Positions 7,982 to 15,052 of a DNA stretch of 22,302 bases are shown piece after piece. The notes beneath the pieces are model-generated. The model worked only from the letters and a program-made list of their open reading frames with translations. It ran no database searches and had not been told where the DNA came from. Positions within the stretch are counted from its first letter, which is position 1. Every line of letters starts with the position of its first letter. Source of the DNA: an uncultured Collinsella sp. (lineage in GTDB: Bacteria > Actinomycetota > Coriobacteriia > Coriobacteriales > Coriobacteriaceae); the NCBI GenBank assembly GCA_900551555.1, contig URWC01000011.1, positions 1 through 22,302 on the forward strand, written 5' to 3'. The translations under genes and the position numbers were made by a program.

Positions 7982-9022
7982 TTAGGCGGTTTTTGCGCCC
8001 GTCCGGTTAAGAAAAGCTGCCAGATGCGTACACATCACGCAGCGCGTGGGCTTGGCGCTGGCGATCGGCCCAAACAACAGACCGAGTCCCCGATGGTTGT
8101 CCTTGAGCGCGGCGACCATCTGACGGGTTCGAGGCGCCTCGAGCATATCACGCATGCGGGCGGAACGCTCAATTGACGACACCCCATGCGGGCTCAGACA
8201 CAAATTCTCGATGCAGGCGACCAGTCCGGCAAAGTAGAACTTTTGGCTTGCCAGCTTGAGCCGACCACCGCTATCTGCTTCCGAGAGTGAGTCCGCAAGC
8301 TCGTCGAGCGCTCGAGTGTCATCGGATATCCTGGCATACATGGTGGGATCAAAGGCATCTGTAAGCTTAGGTGCCACCGCGTGGAAACAAGCGTCGCCGC
8401 AGCCGGACACGCATCGTGTCTGCGAAAGCGCGCATGCCATAAACCCAACTGTGCGAAACACCTTGTCGCACAAAAGGCATGCCTCAAACAGCGAGCGGCT
8501 GTACATCACACCAGAGGTCTGAACGACTAGGCCGCCTAAAATCAACTGAGGCAGCCCGGCCACCATCGAAGATTTGCTATCAATGGAAATATGAGCAGCA
8601 TCCAAGACGCGCGAATGGCGCTCTCGATGTGCATCATAGCGGTCGAGCGACACCGTGGGGAGCACTATGTCTGCCGTAGTATCGCACGCGATATTGACCA
8701 TCTTGGAAAGGGACTGCGGAGCAAACCACTCATCGGCGTTCATAGCGATGATTTGAGAGCCACGCGAGGCAGCAAAACCGGCACGAAGACAAGCGCCGCG
8801 CTTCGCGTCCTCGACGTCAATCAAATCAATATGGATGTCCCTGTCGGCAGCAACTTGAAGCGAATGGCGCACACCGGGCGCAGCATCGCGGCAGACAACG
8901 ACAATCTGCAAATCGTAGAGGTCTTGGTTCTGGATACTCTCGAGCGCACGCATCGCATAGCTGGGCGAACCTTCTACCACAAGGATCACCGAAAGTCGCG
9001 GATGCGAGCCACGTCGAACCAA
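7982..9022 (-). CDS. Family 2-like glycosyltransferase, cysteine-rich
   Basis: The N-terminus (LSVILVVEGSPSYAMRALES, then QIVVVCRD) is the nucleotide-binding start of a GT-A fold glycosyltransferase, and IIAMNADEWFAP (91-102) sits where family 2 enzymes carry the DxD metal motif, here NADE. There is no membrane segment. The acceptor and sugar are unknown. The 346-residue protein has about 13 cysteines, including a cluster C197-x6-C204-x3-C208-x3-C212-x-H214 not expected in a plain GT2 enzyme. The start is a TTG at 9022 with AGAGGA (9031-9036) 8 nt upstream; a stop lies ten codons farther up and no ATG precedes the conserved start. Codons look less GC-biased than in neighbouring core genes, which may mean an acquired gene. 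It lies 161 nt after truA on the same strand without a visible terminator between them. Confidence 0.72.
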   Translation of the reverse strand: MVRRGSHPRLSVILVVEGSPSYAMRALESIQNQDLYDLQIVVVCRDAAPGVRHSLQVAADRDIHIDLIDVEDAKRGACLRAGFAASRGSQIIAMNADEWFAPQSLSKMVNIACDTTADIVLPTVSLDRYDAHRERHSRVLDAAHISIDSKSSMVAGLPQLILGGLVVQTSGVMYSRSLFEACLLCDKVFRTVGFMACALSQTRCVSGCGDACFHAVAPKLTDAFDPTMYARISDDTRALDELADSLSEADSGGRLKLASQKFYFAGLVACIENLCLSPHGVSSIERSARMRDMLEAPRTRQMVAALKDNHRGLGLLFGPIASAKPTRCVMCTHLAAFLNRTGAKTA

Positions 9023-9183
9023 GTTATCCGTCCTCTCGACAGCAGTGAATCAAACTGTCGTTCATGGTACACCCCGGCAATAAAAGCAATGAGACACCGG
9101 TTGTATTGCACGCCAAGAACAGATGTTGCACACGCGCAGCCCACAGATGACAGGTGCCGACGCACGACGCGCCGAGCCCTCCC

Positions 9184-10008
9184 CTAGTCGAGCACGACAA
9201 GCTCGGCGGGATCGTAATCCACGCCCATAAACGTAAGGCCGCAGGCAGGAGCCGTGGGGCCCGCAGCGGTACGGTCGCAAGCATCGATGACCTCGCGCAT
9301 CCACTCGGGTTCACGGCGATGCATGCCAATCTCGACAAGCGTGCCCACGATCGTGCGGACCATCGAATGCAGAAACGCATTGCCCTCGATGGTAAACGTC
9401 AGGATGTCCTCGCCAAACGCAACCTCATGGCCAAACTCGGCACGCATCACGCAGCGGTGCGTGGGCTTGCCCACGGCAGACGCCACCTTGCAAAAGCTCT
9501 TGAAGTCCTGCTCGCCCAGCAGCGCGGGACAGGCCGCAGACATCGCCTCAACATCCAATGGGTAGCGATGCCACCACACCGCACCGCGCGAAAGCACAGG
9601 GCGCGCGTCGCGATCGGCAATACGGTACGTATACGTACGGGAACGCGCATCAAAGCGTGCAGAAAAGCCTTTACGGGCCTTGTAGACCTCGTTTATGGCG
9701 ATATCTTTGGGCAGGAGGGCATCCATGGCCCTCAGCCACCTACGGCGCGTCAAAGCCAACTCAGCGTCCGTTACGGGCACACTGATGTACTGAGCCACGG
9801 CATGCACGCCGGCATCGGTACGCCCCGCGCACGTCAGATCGATCGGGCGGCGAAGCAGCGTCTCGATGGCTCGACGTAGCTCACCCGCAACCGTCGTCTG
9901 TCCCGGCTGCTCGGCAAATCCGCTATACGACGAGCCATCATAGGCCACGCGGAAAACGAGCGTGGCATCGAGCTCTGGAATCGAATTGAAATCAGACGGC
10001 GCAGTCAT
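9184..10008 (-). CDS. truA: tRNA pseudouridine(38-40) synthase
   Basis: TruA isomerises uridines 38-40 in the anticodon stem-loop of tRNAs. The 274-residue protein has the opening FRVAYDGSSYSGF, the catalytic motif AGRTDAGVHA with nucleophile Asp65, and the later motifs RTYTYRI and FLHSMVRTIVGTLVEIG. The ATG at 10008 follows GGGAG at 5 nt; a TTG at 10023 in the same frame is less likely because it would include that site in the coding region. truA follows rplQ, its common neighbour in Gram-positive and actinobacterial genomes, but is separated from it by a strong terminator (10044-10074) that leaves only 35 nt for a promoter, so expression may rely on read-through. Confidence 0.96.
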   Translation of the reverse strand: MTAPSDFNSIPELDATLVFRVAYDGSSYSGFAEQPGQTTVAGELRRAIETLLRRPIDLTCAGRTDAGVHAVAQYISVPVTDAELALTRRRWLRAMDALLPKDIAINEVYKARKGFSARFDARSRTYTYRIADRDARPVLSRGAVWWHRYPLDVEAMSAACPALLGEQDFKSFCKVASAVGKPTHRCVMRAEFGHEVAFGEDILTFTIEGNAFLHSMVRTIVGTLVEIGMHRREPEWMREVIDACDRTAAGPTAPACGLTFMGVDYDPAELVVLD

Positions 10009-10043
10009 GGGCGCTCCCAACAAACAAGCAACGGTATCGCGAC

Positions 10044-10074
10044 AAAAAAAGAGGGGTACGCGAACGTACCCCTC
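10044..10074 (-). terminator. Intrinsic terminator at the end of the ribosomal protein block
   Basis: GAGGGGTACG and CGTACCCCTC (10051-10060 and 10065-10074) form a perfect 10-bp stem with a 4-nt loop. On the minus strand it is followed by seven T (10050-10044). It lies 26 nt after the rplQ stop codon. Confidence 0.93.
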
Positions 10075-10100
10075 GAATATAGCCTATGCAGACGGAATGT

Positions 10101-10568
10101 CTACTCAGCGGTCTCCTCAGCAGGAGCCTCCTCGACGGCCTCGACCTTCTTGGGAGCAGCGGCCTTCTTGGGGGCCGGAGCAGCCTTCTTGGCCTTAGGC
10201 GTGCAAGGCTCGGTGACGAGCTCCATGATAACGATAGGAGCGTTGTCGCCCTTGCGGTTGCCGAGCTTCATGATGCGGGTATAACCGCCGTTGCGGTCCT
10301 GCCACATGCCCTGGGCAGCCTTGTCGAAGATCTCGGCAACGAGCTGCTTATCGCCGAGCTTGGCGATAGCCAGACGACGAGAGTGCAGGTCGCCCTTCTT
10401 GGCCCAAGTGATGATCGGGTCGACGACCGAACGCAGCGCCTTAGCGCGGGTCTCGGTGGTCTTGATGCGGTCGTTCTCGAAGAGGGCCTTAGCAAGGCTC
10501 TTCTTCATGGCCTTGGTGTGGCTCGCATCGGTGCCGAGCTTCAGGCCCTTCTTAACGTTGTGACGCAT
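10101..10568 (-). CDS. rplQ: 50S ribosomal protein L17 (bL17)
   Basis: bL17 is a large-subunit protein near the exit tunnel. The conserved core fills about residues 1-120, opening MRHNVKKGLKLGTDASHT and including KTTETRAKALRSVVDP and GGYTRIMKLGNRKGDNAP. After it comes a tail of about 35 residues, first Lys/Ala/Pro rich, then Glu rich (VEAVEEAPAEETAE), which makes the protein 155 residues instead of about 120; similar disordered tails occur in other actinobacterial bL17 proteins. The ATG at 10568 follows GAGGAGA. It lies 30 nt after rpoA, the usual alpha-operon order, and is the last gene before the terminator. Confidence 0.97.
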   Translation of the reverse strand: MRHNVKKGLKLGTDASHTKAMKKSLAKALFENDRIKTTETRAKALRSVVDPIITWAKKGDLHSRRLAIAKLGDKQLVAEIFDKAAQGMWQDRNGGYTRIMKLGNRKGDNAPIVIMELVTEPCTPKAKKAAPAPKKAAAPKKVEAVEEAPAEETAE

Positions 10569-10598
10569 GGTCTAGTTTCTCCTCAAATATGCGAAGCA

Positions 10599-11540
10599 TT
10601 AAGCCTTCAGGCTCAGGCCCATGGACTCAAGCTTGTCCTTCACTTCCTCGATCGACTTAACACCGAAGTTACGGATGTTGAGCAGATCGTTCTCCGAGAA
10701 CTCAACGAGCTGACGGACCGAGTGAATGCTGGCGCGCTTAAGGCAGTTGTAGGAACGGACGGAAAGGTCCAGATCCTCGATCTGCTTGTCCAGCTCGGCG
10801 TTGTCGTTGGTGACCTCGGGAGCGAAGATCGAAGCCTCCTCCTCGACCTCGGGGGTCTCGGCAAGGTTCATAAAGGCGGCCATATGCTGGTTGATGATAT
10901 TGGCAGCCTGGACCACGGCGTCGCGCGGGGCGATGGAGCCGTTGGTCTCGATCTCGAGGACAAGGCGGTCGTAGTCGGTGTGCTGACCGACACGGCAAGC
11001 CTCAACGAGCTTGGCGCAACGGGAAACCGGCGAGTACAGCGAGTCGACGTGGATCACACCGATGGGATCGTTGTCGCGCTTGTTGGCCTCGCCAGAAACA
11101 TAGCCGCGGCCATAGCCGATGCGCATGCTCATGGTGAGATGGCCACCCTCGGTGAGCGTTGCGATGTGCTGCTCGGGGTTGACCAGCTCAAACTCGGACG
11201 GAATAAAGAAGTCCGCACCGGTGACCTCGCAGGGGCCGTCAACCGAGATGGTGGCGGTCGCCTCGTCGGTCGTGCCGAGAGCCCTGAAGACAAGACCCTT
11301 GACATTCAGGACGATGTCGGTGACATCCTCGACCATGTTAGGGATGGTCATGAACTCGTGCTGCGCACCATCGATCTGAATAGCCTCGACGGCGGCACCC
11401 TCGAGCGAGGACAGAAGAACGCGACGAAGGGAGTTACCCAGCGTATCGCCGTAACCACGCTCGAGCGGCTCGACGGAGACACGAGCAGACGTCTCGTTGA
11501 TCTCTTCGACCTGAACCTGAGGCCTAATGAATTCTGACAT
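10599..11540 (-). CDS. rpoA: DNA-directed RNA polymerase subunit alpha
   Basis: Alpha dimerises to start assembly of RNA polymerase and contacts promoters and activators through its C-terminal domain. The 313-residue protein has the N-terminal assembly domain (GYGDTLGNSLRRVLLSSL, near residue 30-47; VSPVSRCAKL-like region near 170), an acidic linker (about 227-249, TPEVEEEASIF), and a C-terminal helix-hairpin-helix domain from about 250 (LSVRSYNCLKRASIHSVRQL, NIRNFGVKSIEEVKDKL). Length is normal. The ATG at 11540 follows GGAGGT. It sits between rpsD and rplQ with gaps of about 30 nt. Confidence 0.98.
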   Translation of the reverse strand: MSEFIRPQVQVEEINETSARVSVEPLERGYGDTLGNSLRRVLLSSLEGAAVEAIQIDGAQHEFMTIPNMVEDVTDIVLNVKGLVFRALGTTDEATATISVDGPCEVTGADFFIPSEFELVNPEQHIATLTEGGHLTMSMRIGYGRGYVSGEANKRDNDPIGVIHVDSLYSPVSRCAKLVEACRVGQHTDYDRLVLEIETNGSIAPRDAVVQAANIINQHMAAFMNLAETPEVEEEASIFAPEVTNDNAELDKQIEDLDLSVRSYNCLKRASIHSVRQLVEFSENDLLNIRNFGVKSIEEVKDKLESMGLSLKA

Positions 11541-11572
11541 GTATTACCTCCAGCCTCAGCAGCCCGGATGGA

Positions 11573-12169
11573 CTACTTAGAGTAGAGCTCGACGATGAGC
11601 TGCTCGTTGATATCACCGCTGATCTGCTCACGCGTCGGCAGGGCGAGCACGTTACCAGACAGCTTCTCGATATCGACCTCGAGCCAGCCAGGGACCTCAA
11701 AGCGCTCGGAGGAAATCAGGGCCTCCTTGATGGGGAGGAGGTCACGGAACTTCTCGCCGACAGCGACGACGTCGCCGGCCTTGACGCGGTAGGACGGGAT
11801 GTCCACGCGCTTGCCGTTCACGGTGAAGTGACCGTGACGGACGGACTGACGAGCCTCTTTGCGGGTGCGGGCGAAGCCAAGACGGAAGACGACGTTGTCG
11901 AGGCGAGACTCAAGGATGATCATGAGGTTCTCACCGGTGACGCCGTTCATCTTGCGGGCCTTGTTGAAGTAGCCGTGGAACTGCTTCTCCAGAACGCCAT
12001 AGATGAACTTGACCTTCTGCTTCTCGCGCAGCTGCATGCCGTACTCAGATTCCTTGCGACGGCGCTTGGGCTGACGGATAGATTCCTTCTTGCTGCTGTA
12101 ACCGAGCTCAGCGGGATCGATCCCGAGCTGACGGCAGCGCTTAAGAACAGGAGTCCTGTCGATTGCCAT
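11573..12169 (-). CDS. rpsD: 30S ribosomal protein S4 (uS4)
   Basis: uS4 is a primary 16S rRNA binder needed early in small-subunit assembly; in several bacteria it also represses its own operon. The 198-residue protein has the conserved KQKVKFIYGVLEKQF region and an S4 RNA-binding domain (LESRLDNVVFRLGFARTRKE, RQSVRHGHFTVNGKRVDIPS). The N-terminus holds only one Cys (CRQLG), so this is the zinc-free form. ATG at 12169, preceded by AAAGGATC. It lies 19 nt after rpsK and 32 nt before rpoA. No recognisable S4-binding leader lies directly in front of it. Confidence 0.97.
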   Translation of the reverse strand: MAIDRTPVLKRCRQLGIDPAELGYSSKKESIRQPKRRRKESEYGMQLREKQKVKFIYGVLEKQFHGYFNKARKMNGVTGENLMIILESRLDNVVFRLGFARTRKEARQSVRHGHFTVNGKRVDIPSYRVKAGDVVAVGEKFRDLLPIKEALISSERFEVPGWLEVDIEKLSGNVLALPTREQISGDINEQLIVELYSK

Positions 12170-12188
12170 ATTGATACGATCCTTTCAG

Positions 12189-12593
12189 TTACACGCGGCG
12201 ACGCTTCTTGGGGCGGCAGCCGTTGTGCGGAATGGGGGTCTTGTCCTGGATGCTCGAGACCTCGAGGCCAGCAGCCTGGAGGGAGCGGATGGCGGTCTCA
12301 CGACCGGAGCCGGGGCCCTTGACGAAGACGGAAACCTTCTTCATACCGTGCTCCATGGCCTGCTTGGCAGCAGCCTCGGCAGCCATCTGGGCAGCGAACG
12401 GCGTGGACTTACGGGAGCCCTTGAAGCCCACCTGGCCAGCCGACTTCCAGGAAATGACGTTGCCCTGGGGATCGGTGATCGAAACGATCGTGTTGTTGAA
12501 CGTAGAACGAATGTGAGCCTGGCCCACGGAAATGTTCTTACGGTCCGCGCGCTTCAGACGGGCAGCGCGAACGTTCTTCTTAGCAGTAGCCAT
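12189..12593 (-). CDS. rpsK: 30S ribosomal protein S11 (uS11)
   Basis: uS11 lines the small-subunit platform near the E site. The 134-residue protein shows the family blocks NTIVSITDPQGNVISWKSAG, GSRKSTPFAAQMAAE, VFVKGPGSGRETAIRSLQ and the basic end PIPHNGCRPKKRRRV. ATG at 12593. The AAGGAG site overlaps the stop codon of rpsM 14 nt upstream, suggesting coupled translation. Confidence 0.98.
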   Translation of the reverse strand: MATAKKNVRAARLKRADRKNISVGQAHIRSTFNNTIVSITDPQGNVISWKSAGQVGFKGSRKSTPFAAQMAAEAAAKQAMEHGMKKVSVFVKGPGSGRETAIRSLQAAGLEVSSIQDKTPIPHNGCRPKKRRRV

Positions 12594-12607
12594 CTATCTA
12601 GCGCTCC

Positions 12608-12982
12608 TTATTTCTTCTTCTTAGCACCGATCTGACGCTTCGGGCCCTTGCGGGTACGAGCGTTAGTGTGGGTGCGCTGGCCGCGGACCGGGAGGCCCTT
12701 GCGGTGACGAAGGCCGCGGTTGCAGCCGATGTCCATAAGGCGCTTGACGTTCTGGTTGCGCTCACGGCGGAGGTCGCCCTCAACCATGATCTGGTTCTTG
12801 TCGATATAATCGCGGATGGCGTTAACCTCATCCTCGGTGAGGTCCTTAACGCGCGTATCCACGTTAACGTTGCACTCGACGCAAATCTTCGTCGCAGTGG
12901 TGCGGCCGATGCCGTAAATGTAGGTCAGACCGATCTCAACGCGCTTCTCACGCGGGAGGTCGACACCATTAATACGGGCCAA
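12608..12982 (-). CDS. rpsM: 30S ribosomal protein S13 (uS13), TTG start
   Basis: uS13 is in the head of the small subunit and contacts the P-site tRNA and the large subunit. The 124-residue protein has the family opening ARINGVDLPREKRVEIGLTY, the YGIGRTTATKIC helix-turn region, and the C-terminal block GLRHRKGLPVRGQRTHTNAR with a lysine tail. The only start that keeps the canonical MARI... N-terminus is a TTG at 12982, with AGGAG about 6 nt upstream; the next in-frame Met codon would cut conserved sequence. It follows rpmJ by 14 nt. Confidence 0.96.
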   Translation of the reverse strand: MARINGVDLPREKRVEIGLTYIYGIGRTTATKICVECNVNVDTRVKDLTEDEVNAIRDYIDKNQIMVEGDLRRERNQNVKRLMDIGCNRGLRHRKGLPVRGQRTHTNARTRKGPKRQIGAKKKK

Positions 12983-12996
12983 CGTAGTCTCCTCTC

Positions 12997-13110
12997 TTAA
13001 CCCTGACGCTGCTTATGACGGGGGTTCTCGCAAATGACGAGGACCTTGCCATGGCGCCTAATGATTTTGCACTTATCGCACATCTTCTTGACCGAAGGAC
13101 GTACCTTCAT
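12997..13110 (-). CDS. rpmJ: 50S ribosomal protein L36 (bL36), zinc-binding form
   Basis: A 37-residue frame reading MKVRPSVKKMCDKCKIIRRH and ending in ICENPRHKQRQG is bL36. Cys11, Cys14, Cys27 and His32 form the zinc ribbon, so this is the zinc-containing version. The ATG at 13110 follows AAAGGAAG. It sits in its usual place between infA and rpsM. A 150-nt gap with two stem-loops separates it from infA. Confidence 0.96.
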   Translation of the reverse strand: MKVRPSVKKMCDKCKIIRRHGKVLVICENPRHKQRQG

Positions 13111-13159
13111 CGTTCTTCCTTTCGGTAGCGCTCAAACTACTTCCCTACTATCTACTCGC

Positions 13160-13189
13160 CCAGCCGCAGGCGTTTAAAACTATGGCTGG
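13160..13189 (-). other. Stem-loop between infA and rpmJ (second)
   Basis: CCAGCC (13160-13165) and GGCTGG (13184-13189) form a 6-bp stem with an 18-nt A/T-rich loop. There is no T run after it on the minus strand, so it does not look like a terminator. It may be part of the rpmJ leader. Confidence 0.3.
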
Positions 13190-13202
13190 TCTTCACACAC
13201 AA

Positions 13203-13236
13203 TCCGACCGTAGGTTGAGCTAAGCCTGCAGTCGGA
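13203..13236 (-). other. Stem-loop between infA and rpmJ (first)
   Basis: TCCGAC (13203-13208) pairs with GTCGGA (13231-13236), and an inner AGG(T)T/AAGCCT helix can extend the structure after a small internal loop. No T run follows on the minus strand. It begins 24 nt after the infA stop. A ribosomal-protein leader or mRNA processing site are possible. Confidence 0.35.
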
Positions 13237-13260
13237 AATAGAGTGCGTGTATGCGTGCCG

Positions 13261-13479
13261 CTATTTGTAGCGATAGGTGATGCGGCCGCGGGTCAGGTCG
13301 TACGGGGAAAGCTCCACGACAACCCTGTCACCGGGGAGAATACGGATGTAATTCATTCGGATCTTGCCAGAAATGTTGCACAGAACCGAATGACCGTTCT
13401 CGAGCTCGACCTTAAACATGGCGTTGGGCAACGGTTCCTTTACCGTACCCTCGAGCTCAATTGCGTCTTCCTTCTTCAC
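13261..13479 (-). CDS. infA: Translation initiation factor IF-1, non-AUG start
   Basis: IF1 is a one-domain OB-fold factor that binds the ribosomal A site during initiation. The sequence KKEDAIELEGTVKEPLPNAM, then FKVELENGH, NYIRILPGDRVVVELSPYD and GRITYRY is full length. I chose the GTG at 13479 because it gives 72 residues exactly colinear with the classic MAKEDNIE... proteins; a TTG at 13485 would add two residues and cannot be excluded. Ribosome-site signals are weak for both (AGAAAGATGA). An out-of-frame ATG at 13489 opens a 10-codon frame overlapping the start. Likely the first gene of the alpha transcription unit, given the promoter-like pair at 13519-13547. Confidence 0.93.
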   Translation of the reverse strand: MKKEDAIELEGTVKEPLPNAMFKVELENGHSVLCNISGKIRMNYIRILPGDRVVVELSPYDLTRGRITYRYK

Positions 13480-13518
13480 AAGCAATCATCTTTCTCTAGA
13501 AAACGACAGCGATTGAGT

Positions 13519-13547
13519 ATTCTACAACACGTATGCACGCATCGTAA
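13519..13547 (-). promoter_or_regulatory. Candidate promoter for infA and the alpha operon
   Basis: On the minus strand TTACGA (13547-13542), a 17-nt spacer and TAGAAT (13524-13519) resemble a sigma-70-type promoter (three and five of six consensus bases). Transcription would start near 13512, giving a leader of about 33 nt. The 143-nt gap between map and infA is the second largest inside the ribosomal block, which fits an internal promoter. Confidence 0.35.
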
Positions 13548-13559
13548 TAACTTCGTAAT

Positions 13560-13581
13560 GGCTCCACAACTAAGTGGAACC
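13560..13581 (-). other. Stem-loop after map
   Basis: On the minus strand GGTTCCAC (13581-13574) pairs with GTGGAGCC (13567-13560) with one U-G pair and a 6-nt loop. It begins 41 nt after the map stop. No T run follows, so at best it is a weak terminator or an mRNA 3' stabiliser. Confidence 0.35.
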
Positions 13582-13622
13582 TGTTACATTTGAAATGTTA
13601 AGGCATGCATTTGACGAAAGCC

Positions 13623-14411
13623 CTACATTTCACCGCCCTGCAAAGAACACCAAGCACCTTGCGCATCCGTGGTGAGAATCACCGGACCGTCATTGGTGAT
13701 GGCGACGGTGTTCTCGTAGTGCGCGGCGGGCAAATGGTCGTTGGTCGTAACAATCCAACCGTCGGAGCCCGTGCTCACATGGTTGGAACCCATCGTAACC
13801 ATCGGCTCGATGGCAATGACCATGCCGGCCTGGAGGCGAACGCCCCTCCCCTTCTTTCCATAGTTAGGAACGTTGGGGTCCTCGTGCATCACGCGGCCAA
13901 TCCCATGGCCCACATAATCGCGAAGCACGCCGTAACCGTGAGACTCGGCGAGGGACTGAACGGCATAACCGACGTCCCCGATATGGTTACCGGGAACAGC
14001 CTGCTCGATGGCAGCCTTAAGGCAATCGCGCGTGACCTCGCACAAAGCCTTGGCTTCGGGCGTGGGGGTGCCGACGAAAAACGTCCAAGCGTTATCGCCG
14101 ACCCAACCGTCGACAACGGCTCCCGTATCGATGGAGATGATATCGCCATCGCGCAGGATCATGTCGGGGTTGGGAATACCGTGGACCACGGCATCGTTGA
14201 TCGATGCGCAAATGGTCCCCGGGAACCCGCCGTAACCCTTAAAGGCCGGGGTGCCGCCATGCATGCGGATAATCTGCTCCGCGAGCTGATCGAGCTCAAA
14301 AGTCGAAACGCCGGGGCGCACCATGGCTCCAACGTGGCGGAGCGCCATCTTAGATAGCGCTCCTGCCTTCTTCATCTGCTCGATTTGCGTTGCAGACTTA
14401 ATCTTGATCAT
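13623..14411 (-). CDS. map: Methionine aminopeptidase, type I
   Basis: MetAP removes the initiator methionine from new proteins with two metal ions. The 262-residue protein has the five metal ligands in their usual contexts: Asp95 (SIDTG), Asp106 (GDNAW), His169 (GHGIG), Glu202 (IEP) and Glu233 (YENTVAI), plus His77 (VVHGIP). There is no N-terminal zinc-finger extension, so it is the short bacterial form. The start ATG overlaps the adk stop as ATGA (14411-14408), implying translational coupling. Confidence 0.97.
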   Translation of the reverse strand: MIKIKSATQIEQMKKAGALSKMALRHVGAMVRPGVSTFELDQLAEQIIRMHGGTPAFKGYGGFPGTICASINDAVVHGIPNPDMILRDGDIISIDTGAVVDGWVGDNAWTFFVGTPTPEAKALCEVTRDCLKAAIEQAVPGNHIGDVGYAVQSLAESHGYGVLRDYVGHGIGRVMHEDPNVPNYGKKGRGVRLQAGMVIAIEPMVTMGSNHVSTGSDGWIVTTNDHLPAAHYENTVAITNDGPVILTTDAQGAWCSLQGGEM

Positions 14412-15034
14412 AGACCGAGAGCCTCTTTGACATCCCCGTACACGGTCTCGCGAGCCTGGTCACCGTTGACCGACTTGAGCAGACCCTGACCACGATAGTA
14501 GTCAACGAGCGGGCTCGTGGACTTCTCGTAGACGTCGAGACGGTTCTTGATGGTCTCGGGCTTGTCGTCGTCGCGCTGATACATCTCGCCTGCGCACTTG
14601 GGGCAGGTGGCATCGGCAGCGGTGCCGGTGTAACCGCAGGAGCGGCAGGTGCGACGCGAAGACAGACGATCGATGATGACCTCGGGGGCCACATCGACCA
14701 GAAGGGCACAGTCGATCTCGCGACCCATGGCGGAGAGCTCGGAATCGAGCGTCACGGCCTGGGCGGTGTTACGCGGGAAGCCGTCGAGGATGAAGCCCTG
14801 CTGGGCGTCATCGGCGGCAAGGCGCTCCTTGACAAGGTCGATCACGAGCTGGTCGGGAACGAGCTCGCCAGCGTCCATGTACTTCTTAGCCTGAATACCA
14901 AGCTCGGTGCCACCCTTGACGGCAGCACGCAGCAGGTCGCCCGTGGAAATGTGAGCGACGCCAAACTCGGCGACGAGCTCCTGTGCGACGGTGCCCTTAC
15001 CGGCACCCGGAGCTCCGAGCAATACGAGGTTCAT
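14408..15034 (-). CDS. adk: Adenylate kinase, zinc LID form
   Basis: Adk interconverts ATP plus AMP with two ADP. The 208-residue protein has the P-loop GAPGAGKGT (7-15), the AMP-binding STGDLLRAA and LDGFPRN segments, and a long LID with four cysteines (about 130, 133, 144, 147; CRSCGYTG...CPKC) that should hold a structural zinc. The ATG at 15034 follows GGAGG at 7 nt; a TTG two codons upstream is possible but lies within the spacing of that site. It lies 18 nt after secY and overlaps map by 4 nt. Confidence 0.97.
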   Translation of the reverse strand: MNLVLLGAPGAGKGTVAQELVAEFGVAHISTGDLLRAAVKGGTELGIQAKKYMDAGELVPDQLVIDLVKERLAADDAQQGFILDGFPRNTAQAVTLDSELSAMGREIDCALLVDVAPEVIIDRLSSRRTCRSCGYTGTAADATCPKCAGEMYQRDDDKPETIKNRLDVYEKSTSPLVDYYRGQGLLKSVNGDQARETVYGDVKEALGL

Positions 15035-15052
15035 GAGCAATCCTCCTCTAGC

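Noticed and set aside
10086..11537. Plus-strand open frame of 483 codons opposite rplQ and rpoA
   Set aside because: It spans two certain genes and the gap between them, with no recognisable domain.
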